Source of the DNA: Deltaproteobacteria bacterium
GTDB lineage: Bacteria; Desulfobacterota; Syntrophia; Syntrophales; UBA5619
DNA length: 5,545 nt
Direction of reading: 5' to 3'
NCBI GenBank assembly: GCA_021372695.1
Contig: JAJFTY010000045.1
Span: 1 to 5,545, forward strand
Part shown: positions 1 to 5,545 of the stretch, piece by piece
Layout: every line of letters starts with the position of its first letter
Numbering within the stretch: the stretch's first letter is position 1
Program-made: the position numbers and the translations under genes
Notes under the pieces: model-generated
The model's database searches: none
The model's input: only the letters and a program-made list of their open reading frames with translations
Told to the model about the DNA's origin: nothing

Positions 1-923
1 ACACCCTGCAGGCCTACTTCGGCTCGTCCTACGTCGGCCAGTTTCTCCAGTACGGCCGGATATGGCAGGTGATCATGCAGTCGCAGCCGGACTACCGGAA
101 CGAACCGCATGACATCACCCAGGCCTATGTCCGCTCCGCGACCGCCAGCATGGTTCCCCTTTCCGCCGTGGCGACCATCCGGTACGTGGCCGGGCCCAGC
201 ACGCTGCCCCGCTTCAACGGCTTTCCGGCGGCCCGGGTGAACGGCAGCCAGGCCCAAGGCTGCAGCACCGGCCAGGCCATCGCCGCGATGGAAGAGGTCG
301 CAAAGCAGGTGCTGCCCGGCGGGTACGCCTTTGCCTGGGCCGGCCAGGCCCTGGAAGAGAAGAAGTCCGGCGGGACCTCCACGACCGCCTTTGCCTTCGG
401 CCTGATCATGGTCTTTCTGATCCTGTCGGCCCAGTATGAAAAGTGGTCGCTCCCGATCGGGGTCGTGCTTTCCGTGCCGTTCGCGATCTGCGGCGCCCTC
501 CTCCTGACCTGGGCGCGCGGTCTCGAAAACGACGTCTACTTCCAGGTGGGCCTGGTGACCCTGGTGGGGCTCTCGGCCAAGAACGCGATCCTGATCATCG
601 AGTTTGCTTCCGACAACCTGCGCAACGGAATGCCCGCCGCAGACGCGGCCATCGCAGCGGCGCGCCTGCGGCTGCGCCCGATCGTCATGACCTCGCTCGC
701 CTTCATCCTGGGGTGCCTGCCGATGGCCATCGCCTTCGGGCCCGGCGCCAACAGCCTGCGGGCCATCGGCACGGGCGTCATCGGCGGCATGCTGGCCTCG
801 ACGCTGGTCGCCTCCTTCTTCGTGCCGCTCTTCTTCGTGATGCTGGAGTCGGCCGCGGGCCTCTTCAGCCGCAGGAAGGGCGTTTCGCTCGGACCCGGTC
901 CAGAGGGGGACGGTCATGCGTAA
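1..923 (+). CDS. RND efflux transporter permease, HAE1 (AcrB/MexB-like) family, C-terminal part
   Basis: Inner-membrane proton-driven pump subunit of a tripartite multidrug-type efflux system. The gene enters through the left edge: the reading frame is open from base 3 (TLQAYFGSSYVGQFLQYGR, aligning with the AcrB docking domain), giving 306 codons in view. The GTG at 69 is internal, not a start. Visible parts are the end of the docking and PC2 periplasmic subdomains (about 3-370), then five hydrophobic helices matching TM8-TM12 (about 378-434, 447-506, 537-602, 681-740, 774-842). Family motifs are NDVYFQVGL, GLSAKNAIL and RLRPIVMTSLAFILG. The lysine (codon 579-581), arginine (669-671) and threonine (690-692) at positions corresponding to AcrB K940, R971 and T978 of the proton relay are conserved; the TM4 aspartates lie outside the window. 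It ends with a short polar tail, and its stop overlaps the start of the outer-membrane factor. Substrate cannot be read from the sequence. Family certain; exact subtype not. Confidence 0.96.
   Translation, partial: TLQAYFGSSYVGQFLQYGRIWQVIMQSQPDYRNEPHDITQAYVRSATASMVPLSAVATIRYVAGPSTLPRFNGFPAARVNGSQAQGCSTGQAIAAMEEVAKQVLPGGYAFAWAGQALEEKKSGGTSTTAFAFGLIMVFLILSAQYEKWSLPIGVVLSVPFAICGALLLTWARGLENDVYFQVGLVTLVGLSAKNAILIIEFASDNLRNGMPAADAAIAAARLRLRPIVMTSLAFILGCLPMAIAFGPGANSLRAIGTGVIGGMLASTLVASFFVPLFFVMLESAAGLFSRRKGVSLGPGPEGDGHA
903..910 (+). promoter_or_regulatory. Ribosome binding site of the outer-membrane efflux gene
   Basis: A purine run GAGGGGGA lies five bases before the ATG at 916, inside the last codons of the RND permease. 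It supports 916 as the true start, and the shared ATGCGTAA suggests translational coupling of the two efflux genes. Confidence 0.7.
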
Positions 924-2319
924 GATCTGGATCGCATTGTCTCTGTTTCTGCTCTCCGCCTGCACCGTCGGCCCCGATTATGTGCGTCCCACCGCGCCGG
1001 CCCCGGCCCGCTGGACCGTGGCGTACCAGGCCGCGGCGGACCTTGCCAATGCCGAGTGGTGGCGGCAGTTTGGGGACCCGGTGCTGGACAATCTGATCGA
1101 AACGGCGGTGAGGGAAAACCTGGACCTGAAGGTGGCCGCGGCCCGGGTGGACCAGTTTCTGGGGGCGCTCGACACGACGCGCTCCCAGTATTTTCCGCAG
1201 ATCAGCGCCGCCTATACCGGCATCCGGCAGCGGCAGGCGGAGATGCCGAACGAGAGCCACCAGGCTACGGTGAATGCCAGCTGGGAGCTTGACCTCTGGG
1301 GCCGGATCCGGCGCGCCAACGAGGCCAGCCAGGCGCAGATCGTCGGCAGCGAGGCGGGACGCCGGGGCGTCCTCCTGACCCTGACCGCCAACGTGGCTTC
1401 GGGCTATCTGACCCTCCGGGGCCTGGACCGGCAACTTGAGGTCACGCGGGCGACCGAAAAGGCCTACGCCGAAAGCCTGAAGCTGTTCCGGCTCCGTTTC
1501 GAGTACGGCACCGTCTCCCAGCTCGAGGTTGCGCAGGCGGAATCGCAGTACGAGGCCGCCCGGCAGTCCATCCCCGCCTATGAATCCCTGATCCGCCAGC
1601 AGGAGAACCTGATCCAGCTTCTGCTGGGCCGGCCGCCGGGGCCGATCCCGCGCGGGAAGGGTCTGGATGAGCTGACAGCCCCCGGCATTCCGGCCGGGCT
1701 GCCTTCCGAGCTCTTGGAACGGCGGCCGGACATCCTCCAGGCCGAACAGGCCCTGATCGCCGCAAACGCCCAGATCGGCGTGGCCAAAGCAGCCTACTTC
1801 CCCCGGATATCCCTGACCGGGGCCCTGGGGGTGGCGAGCGCCGACATCGGCAGGCTGGTCGCGCCGGGGACTGACATCTGGTCGGCGGGCGGCCAGATCG
1901 CGGCGCCGCTCTTCAGCTTCGGCGGGCTCTCGGGGCAGGTGAAACAGGCGGAGGCGCAGGAACAGCAGGCCCTGTTTCTCTACCGGCAGTCCATCCTCAC
2001 CGGCTTCCGCGAAGTCGAGGACGCCCTGGTCAAGGCCACCAAGGGGCGCGAGCAGTTGGAAGCCCAGGAAAGGCAGGTGCGCGCGCTCGAGGAGTACGCC
2101 CGCCTCTCCCGCTTGCAGTTCGAGGCGGGAACGTCGAGCTACCTGCAGGTGCTGGATGCGGACCGATCGCTCTTCAGCGGCAGGCTGGCCTTCAACCAGA
2201 CCCGTTTCGATCTGCTCACCGCGATCGTTTCGGTCTACAAGTCCATGGGCGGCGGATGGGTGGCGGAAGCGGAGAAGCTGGGTCCGCCGGGTACGAGCTG
2301 GCCGGCCAACTACCAATGA
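916..2319 (+). CDS. Outer-membrane efflux lipoprotein, NodT/OprM (TolC-like) family
   Basis: Outer-membrane channel of the tripartite pump, expected to trimerise into a beta-barrel plus periplasmic alpha-barrel that docks with the adaptor and RND permease. It is 467 aa, normal for the family. The N-terminus is a lipoprotein signal peptide (MRKIWIALSLFLLSAC) with lipobox LSAC and lipidated Cys16 (codon 961-963), followed by the typical TVGPDYVRP. Two repeated outer-membrane efflux (OEP) halves follow, roughly residues 60-250 and 275-455. Motifs include WWRQFGDPVLDNLI, LDLWGRIRRANEA, LLGRPPGPIPRG, ERRPDILQAEQALIAANAQI, AYFPRISLTGALG and FREVEDALV, then the long C-terminal helix ending in the usual MGGGW. 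The start at 916 is backed by a strong ribosome binding site and by the signal peptide. It overlaps the permease stop by 8 bases, so the two are one operon. Cargo is unknown from sequence. Confidence 0.97.
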   Translation: MRKIWIALSLFLLSACTVGPDYVRPTAPAPARWTVAYQAAADLANAEWWRQFGDPVLDNLIETAVRENLDLKVAAARVDQFLGALDTTRSQYFPQISAAYTGIRQRQAEMPNESHQATVNASWELDLWGRIRRANEASQAQIVGSEAGRRGVLLTLTANVASGYLTLRGLDRQLEVTRATEKAYAESLKLFRLRFEYGTVSQLEVAQAESQYEAARQSIPAYESLIRQQENLIQLLLGRPPGPIPRGKGLDELTAPGIPAGLPSELLERRPDILQAEQALIAANAQIGVAKAAYFPRISLTGALGVASADIGRLVAPGTDIWSAGGQIAAPLFSFGGLSGQVKQAEAQEQQALFLYRQSILTGFREVEDALVKATKGREQLEAQERQVRALEEYARLSRLQFEAGTSSYLQVLDADRSLFSGRLAFNQTRFDLLTAIVSVYKSMGGGWVAEAEKLGPPGTSWPANYQ

Positions 2320-2330
2320 ACTCCATTGGT
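2312..2330. terminator. Short inverted repeat at the convergent gene ends (possible weak terminator)
   Basis: ACCAATG (2312-2318) and CATTGGT (2324-2330) are perfect 7-base inverted arms with a five-base loop. The left arm overlaps the last codons and part of the stop of the efflux gene. It lies between two stop codons only 23 bases apart, where a bidirectional terminator would be expected. There is no T-run on either side and the stem is AT-rich, so it is not a canonical intrinsic terminator; it may be a transcript 3'-end hairpin or chance. Confidence 0.3.
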
Positions 2331-2342
2331 GAAAGTGTACCT

Positions 2343-5300
2343 TTACCTCAACCCAGCCGCCTTCTGCATCATGTAGATTACCTCCGGCAGGCCGATCAGA
2401 CCGTCGCCGTTGACATCGGCCTCCTTATAGACCGGCTCGACGGGTGTTATATTGGAAATGACCTGCATGGCCAGGATTATGTCCTGAAGATCGACAACGT
2501 CATCTCCGTTCAAATCCCCGACGGGAATGATGTGATAGATCTCTATTTTGAAGGGTTCCTTATTTCCTGCATTGTCCCTGGCAAAGAACTTGAGCGTGGC
2601 GGTGGCGGTGATGGGAATGGGGGCGCTGTAGACACTGGAAGTCTCTGTCGGGTCATCACCGTTTGTCGTGTAGTAGATGGTCGCCTGCTCATTGGCGCTT
2701 AGCGTCACATTCCGGGGAGCGGCATAGGTTCCTCCCACAGGGCTTGCCGTCGTCACCGGGGCTGTCGTGTCCGCAATCGTGGTCACGCTGAATGTGTCGG
2801 ATACTCCGCCTATGGTGAGTACCGCATCCGTCGTCGTCAGGTAGCTTCCCGATGACGTCTGCCGCACAGTCACGGTATCGTCATTGTTCACCGTACCGCT
2901 GGCGCCGCTGTAGGACCCGCCATTGACGGAATAGGTGCCGCCGGTGATGGAGATGGGTGTGGCGGCATCGATCCCCGAGACCGTTATCGTATTTGAAGTG
3001 ATCATTGTGCTGCGGGCCACGCTTGTCTGATCAGCAAAGATGAACGGATCGGGAAGAGTGTCAGCTACAATAAAAGGGTCGTACTCCCAGAGGTCTTTTC
3101 TGTATGAACCATCGTACCCCGTCCCGATGTAGCCCTTGCTGCCGATGGAGAAGCCGACGGCATAACTTCGCGCTGTTCCACCGAAATCGGTGCTCTGTGT
3201 CCAGGCATCGAGGGCTGGGTTGTATTCCCAGAAGTCTTTATAATGTGAACCACCTTCTTTGTACCCCGTCCCGATGTAGCCCCTGCTCCCGATGGAAAAG
3301 CCGACGGCGTAACGTCGTGCGGTTCCCCCGAAATCGGCCTTCTGTATCCAGGTATTGAGGGCAGGGTCGTACTGCCAGAAGTCTATTGCATTGTATCCCG
3401 CCCCGACGTAGCCCTTGGTCCCGATGGAGAAGCCGACGGGACCCACTCGCCCTGCTCCTCCGAAATCGGCCTTCCGTGTCCAGGCGTTGAGGGCAGGATC
3501 GTACTGCCAGAAGTCTATTGCTCCATAATTACCTGAAACACCCAATCCGATGTAACCCTTGTTGCCGATGGAGAAGCCGACGGCATCATACCGCTCTGGC
3601 CCCCCGAAATCGGCTTTCTGCGTCCAGGCATTGAGGGCAGGATCATACTCCCAGAAGTCTTTTGTATCTGCACTGCCATCTGTTCCTGTCCCGATGTAGC
3701 CCTTGGTCCCAACAGAGAAGCCGACGGCGTCATGTCGCCCGCTCCCTCCGAAATCGGCCTTCTGCGTCCACGTATTGCCAACAGGATCATACTCCCAGAA
3801 AGCTCCTGTGTATGACGATGAACCATCAGATCCTGTCCCGATGTAGCCTTTGGTCCCTATGGAGAAGCCGACAGCATCGCATCGCGCTGCTCCTCCAAAA
3901 TCGGCCATCTGCGTCCAGGTATTGGCGGCCTTTGTGGTCACGCTGAAGGTGTCGGATGCCCCGCCGATGGTCAGTGTTGCATCTGTCTTCGTAGAGTAGC
4001 TAGCCGACGACGTCTGCTGCACGGTTACGGTATCGCCGTTGTTCACCGTACCGCCGGCGCCGGTGTAGGAACCGCCATTGATGGAATAGGTGCCGCCGGT
4101 GACGGAGATGGGCGCAGCCGCATCGATCCCTGCGACCGTGATCGTATTGGAAGTGATGATCGTGCTTCTGGCCACGTCGGTCTGATCTGTAAATGTGAAC
4201 GGGTCAGGGAACGTATCATGCAGCGTGGTCACGCTGAAGGTGTCGGACGCCCCGCCGATCGTCAGCGTTGCGTCCGTCGTCGTGGAGTAGCTCCCCGATG
4301 AAGTCTGCCTCACCGTTACGGTATTGCCGTCGCTCACGGTGCCGCTGGTGCTGGTGTAACCTGTACCATTGATCGAATAGGCGCCGCCGGTGACAGAGAT
4401 GGGTGCAGTCGTACCGATCCACGCTATCGTTATGGGATTCGATATGATTTCTGCGTTCAAAGCTACGCCGGTCTGATCGACAAAAGTGAACTTGCCGCCG
4501 GTCGTATCAGCCTGCGTGGTCACGCTGAAGGTGACCGATCTCTCGCCGATGGTCAGCAGGGCCTCTGTCGTCGTCGAGTAGCTCGCCGGGGACGTTTGCC
4601 GCACGGTGACGGTATCGCCAATGTTCACCGTACCGCTGGCGCTGGTGTAGGCCCCGCCATTGATGGAATAGGTGCCGCCGATGATGGAGATGGGCGCAGC
4701 CCCATCGATCCCTGCGACCGTTATGGCATTCGACGTGATGATCGTGCTGCGGGCCACGCCTGTCTGGTCCGTAAAGGGGAATGGATCGGGGGTCGTGTCG
4801 GCAGGCTCGTACTCCCAGAAGTCTTTCGTATAATATGAATAATCTGATCCTTGCTCGATGTAGCCCAATCCCGTCCCGATGTAGCCTACGCTCCCGATGG
4901 AGAAGCCGACGGTTTCATGTCGTTCATATCGCGCTGTCCCTTCGGTTCCTCCGAAATCGGCCCTCTGCGTCCAGATATTGGCAACCGGGTCGTACTCCCA
5001 AAAATCTTTTACATATCCACCGGCGTTTCCCGTCCCAATGTATCCCTTGCTCCCGATGGAGAACCCGGCGGCACCCGATCGCCCTGTTCCCCCGAAATCG
5101 GCCCTCTGCGTCCAGGCGTTGAGGGCAGGGTCGTACTCCCAGAAGTCTTTTTGCAGTGAACCGCCGGATGCTGATCCCGTCCCGATGTAGCCCTTGCTCC
5201 CGATCGAGAAGCCGACGGCGCCCGATCGTCCCGCTCCCCCGAAATCGGCCCTCTGCGCCCAGGTATTGAGGGCGGGGTCGTATTCCCAAAAATCTCTTGC

Positions 5301-5545
5301 ATATCCATTGGTGTATCCCGTCCCGATGTAGCCCTTGCTCCCGATAGAGAAACCGACGGCCCCGTTTCGCGCTGCTCCCCCGAAATCGGCCTTCTGCGTC
5401 CAGGCATTGAGGGCAGGGTCGTACTCCCAGAAGTCTTTTTGCAGTGAACCGCCGGATGCTGATCCCGTCCCGATGTAGCCCTTGCTCCCGATCGAGAAGC
5501 CGACGGCGCCCGATCGTCCCGCTCCCCCGAAATCGGCCCTCTGCG
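2343..5545 (-). CDS. Large kelch-repeat / beta-sandwich / dockerin extracellular protein, N-terminus outside window
   Basis: Not a recognised named gene. The frame is open from the right edge to a TAA at 2343-2345: 1066 complete codons plus a partial one, without a start codon that makes biological sense. The first possible start in frame, a TTG at 4866-4868, sits inside the repeat motif GYIGTGLGYIEQG, and 225 in-frame codons of the same repeats precede it, so the protein begins beyond the window. Domain order from the N-side: at least five kelch-like units (4803-5545), three 95-residue modules (3933-4799), six kelch-like units (3063-3932), a fourth module (2778-3062), a chitobiase C-terminal-like domain (2529-2771) and a type I dockerin (2346-2519). 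No catalytic motif is visible. The make-up (propellers, Ser/Thr/Gly-rich beta modules, calcium-binding dockerin) points to a secreted or surface protein for adhesion or glycan/protein binding; this is inference. Codon composition looks less GC-rich than the efflux genes. It converges with the efflux operon, so no functional link is implied. Confidence 0.93.
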   Translation of the reverse strand, partial: QRADFGGAGRSGAVGFSIGSKGYIGTGSASGGSLQKDFWEYDPALNAWTQKADFGGAARNGAVGFSIGSKGYIGTGYTNGYARDFWEYDPALNTWAQRADFGGAGRSGAVGFSIGSKGYIGTGSASGGSLQKDFWEYDPALNAWTQRADFGGTGRSGAAGFSIGSKGYIGTGNAGGYVKDFWEYDPVANIWTQRADFGGTEGTARYERHETVGFSIGSVGYIGTGLGYIEQGSDYSYYTKDFWEYEPADTTPDPFPFTDQTGVARSTIITSNAITVAGIDGAAPISIIGGTYSINGGAYTSASGTVNIGDTVTVRQTSPASYSTTTEALLTIGERSVTFSVTTQADTTGGKFTFVDQTGVALNAEIISNPITIAWIGTTAPISVTGGAYSINGTGYTSTSGTVSDGNTVTVRQTSSGSYSTTTDATLTIGGASDTFSVTTLHDTFPDPFTFTDQTDVARSTIITSNTITVAGIDAAAPISVTGGTYSINGGSYTGAGGTVNNGDTVTVQQTSSASYSTKTDATLTIGGASDTFSVTTKAANTWTQMADFGGAARCDAVGFSIGTKGYIGTGSDGSSSYTGAFWEYDPVGNTWTQKADFGGSGRHDAVGFSVGTKGYIGTGTDGSADTKDFWEYDPALNAWTQKADFGGPERYDAVGFSIGNKGYIGLGVSGNYGAIDFWQYDPALNAWTRKADFGGAGRVGPVGFSIGTKGYVGAGYNAIDFWQYDPALNTWIQKADFGGTARRYAVGFSIGSRGYIGTGYKEGGSHYKDFWEYNPALDAWTQSTDFGGTARSYAVGFSIGSKGYIGTGYDGSYRKDLWEYDPFIVADTLPDPFIFADQTSVARSTMITSNTITVSGIDAATPISITGGTYSVNGGSYSGASGTVNNDDTVTVRQTSSGSYLTTTDAVLTIGGVSDTFSVTTIADTTAPVTTASPVGGTYAAPRNVTLSANEQATIYYTTNGDDPTETSSVYSAPIPITATATLKFFARDNAGNKEPFKIEIYHIIPVGDLNGDDVVDLQDIILAMQVISNITPVEPVYKEADVNGDGLIGLPEVIYMMQKAAGLR
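2346..2519 (-). other. Type I dockerin domain (C-terminal)
   Basis: The last 58 residues carry two F-hand calcium loops of dockerin form. The first reads DLNGDDVVDLQD, with ligand positions Asp1, Asn3, Asp5, Asp9 and Asp12. The second reads DVNGDGLIGLPE, with Asp1, Asn3, Asp5 and Glu12. Each is followed by a hydrophobic helix (IILAMQVISN and VIYMMQKAAGL). In cellulosomes dockerins bind cohesins; in many other bacteria similar domains occur without known cohesins and may serve calcium-dependent folding or other attachment. No cohesin is visible here. Confidence 0.9.
2529..2771 (-). other. Chitobiase/beta-hexosaminidase C-terminal-like domain (CHB_HEX_C type)
   Basis: About 81 residues starting DTTAPVTTASPVGGTY, with the family hallmarks ATIYYTTNGDDPTETS, VYSAPIPI and LKFFARDNAGNKE. 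This immunoglobulin-like beta-sandwich is a common accessory module in secreted bacterial proteins, often just before a C-terminal dockerin or anchoring domain. It is not catalytic itself. Confidence 0.85.
2778..3062 (-). repeat. Fourth copy of the 95-residue beta-rich module, isolated from the other three
   Basis: Reads DTLPDPFIFADQTSVARST through DTFSVTT and has exactly the same 95-residue length as the three tandem copies at 3933-4799, from which it is separated by the second kelch block. I cannot assign it to a named family with certainty; the predicted pattern is alternating short beta-strands rich in Thr, Ser and Gly. Confidence 0.85.
3063..3932 (-). repeat. Second kelch-like block, six units, probable beta-propeller
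   Basis: Six units of about 44-49 residues with consensus NxWTQKADFGGxxR, then AVGFSIGxKGYIGTG and KDFWEYDP. Invariant points (Arg, Gly-Tyr-Ile-Gly-x-Gly, Tyr-Asp-Pro, Trp) match the kelch motif, with GTG or similar where classical kelch has the di-glycine. The block opens with an orphan W-strand (NTWTQMADFGG) and closes with DLWEYDP lacking its W-strand, the pattern of a ring closed by strand exchange between first and last blades. The fourth unit is the shortest, with a reduced loop (GYNAIDFWQYDP). Confidence 0.85.
3933..4799 (-). repeat. Three tandem copies of a 95-residue beta-rich module
   Basis: Copies lie at 4515-4799, 4224-4508 and 3933-4217, a strict 97-codon (291-base) period made of 95 residues plus two-residue linkers (QA, LH). 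Each runs from DTxPDPFxFTDQT through SNxITVAGI, GGTYSINGG, DTVTVRQTS and LTIGG to FSVTT. Copies one and three are about 80% identical by hand count with no gaps. The middle copy diverges in its first half. Such modules usually act as spacers or binding domains in surface proteins; the family name is uncertain. Confidence 0.88.
5119..5257 (-). repeat. 139-base perfect direct repeat, copy 1
   Basis: Identical base for base to 5407-5545. The offset is 288 bases, exactly 96 codons or two kelch units, and the first mismatch is at 5118 (G) against 5406 (A). It encodes the end of one unit and the start of the next, including the loop SASGGSLQ. Confidence 0.95.
5407..5545 (-). repeat. 139-base perfect direct repeat, copy 2 (reaches window edge)
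   Basis: Partner of 5119-5257. Identity holds up to the last base of the window, so the true repeat may be longer than 139 bases. Confidence 0.95.

Larger units (their letters stand above)
4803..5545 (-). repeat. First kelch-like block, at least five units, continuing past the right edge
   Basis: Five DFGG-to-FWEYDP units are visible, with FWEYDP codons at 5430, 5289, 5142, 5001 and 4818 (low coordinate of the Phe codon), giving spacings of 47, 49, 47 and 61 residues. The last unit is enlarged by an insertion before VGFSIG (TEGTARYERHETV) and by a near-duplication GYIGTGL/GYIEQGS. It ends in KDFWEYEP without a following W-strand, as expected for the last blade of a closed propeller. The number of units upstream is unknown. 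Confidence 0.87.

Noticed and set aside
443..1096. Plus-strand open frame of 217 codons spanning the permease end and the efflux gene start
   Set aside because: Arg-rich nonsense product in the wrong frame; both overlapping genes are unmistakable.
865..2316. Long minus-strand open frame (483 codons) opposite the outer-membrane efflux gene
   Set aside because: Its product is low-complexity, Arg/Gly/Pro-rich with no family motif. It lies entirely opposite a clear NodT-family gene and arises from high GC content.
2256..2702. Plus-strand open frame running from the efflux gene end across the dockerin region
   Set aside because: It is the complement of the dockerin and chitobiase-like coding sequence, with no motif and no ribosome binding site of note.
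4924..5407. Two long minus-strand frames overlapping the first kelch block (4924-5289 and 5009-5407)
   Set aside because: Repeat DNA keeps alternative frames open; only the frame giving DFGG, GYIGTG and FWEYDP continues through the whole gene.
3063..5545. Regularly spaced repeats suggesting a CRISPR array
   Set aside because: Units are about 141-147 or 291 bases, imperfect, in frame and protein-coding; there are no short repeats with unique spacers and no cas genes.
1..5545. A novel defence or mobile system
   Set aside because: No nuclease, helicase, reverse transcriptase, toxin, transposase or integrase is seen; the content is efflux and a secreted repeat protein.

Overview
The window holds two convergent transcription units from what looks like a Gram-negative bacterium. 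It carries the end of an RND-type envelope efflux system and a large, repeat-built extracellular protein ending in a dockerin. The GC-rich efflux genes, the NodT-type lipoprotein channel, and a non-cellulosomal kelch/chitobiase-like/dockerin protein together would fit a deltaproteobacterium in the broad sense (Desulfobacterota, Geobacter- or Syntrophales-like). That assignment is an inference from gene content, not a measurement.

Plus strand, 1-2319: the 3' part of an AcrB/MexB-like (HAE1 family) RND permease, entering at the left edge in the periplasmic docking domain and running through transmembrane helices 8-12 to a stop at 921-923. A full-length outer-membrane efflux lipoprotein of the NodT/OprM family (467 aa) starts inside its last codons, with an 8-base overlap. 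The pair is clearly co-translated and supplies two of the three parts of a tripartite pump. The periplasmic adaptor would be expected upstream of the window.

Positions 2320-2342 are a 23-base gap between two convergent stop codons. A short perfect inverted repeat overlaps the end of the efflux gene.

Minus strand, 2343-5545: one continuous open frame of 1066 complete codons that enters through the right edge, so its N-terminus is missing. In protein order it contains at least five kelch-like units, three tandem 95-residue beta-rich modules, six more kelch-like units, a fourth copy of the 95-residue module, a chitobiase/hexosaminidase C-terminal-like domain, and a C-terminal type I dockerin with two intact calcium loops. 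A start at 4868 (TTG) that a simple ORF caller would choose lies inside a repeat unit and is almost certainly false. Two kelch units at the right edge share a 139-base stretch that is perfectly identical, a sign of recent duplication or gene conversion.

I see no RNA genes, no insertion sequences, no CRISPR array and no defence-type system. The most interesting content is the domain architecture and repeat dynamics of the dockerin protein.
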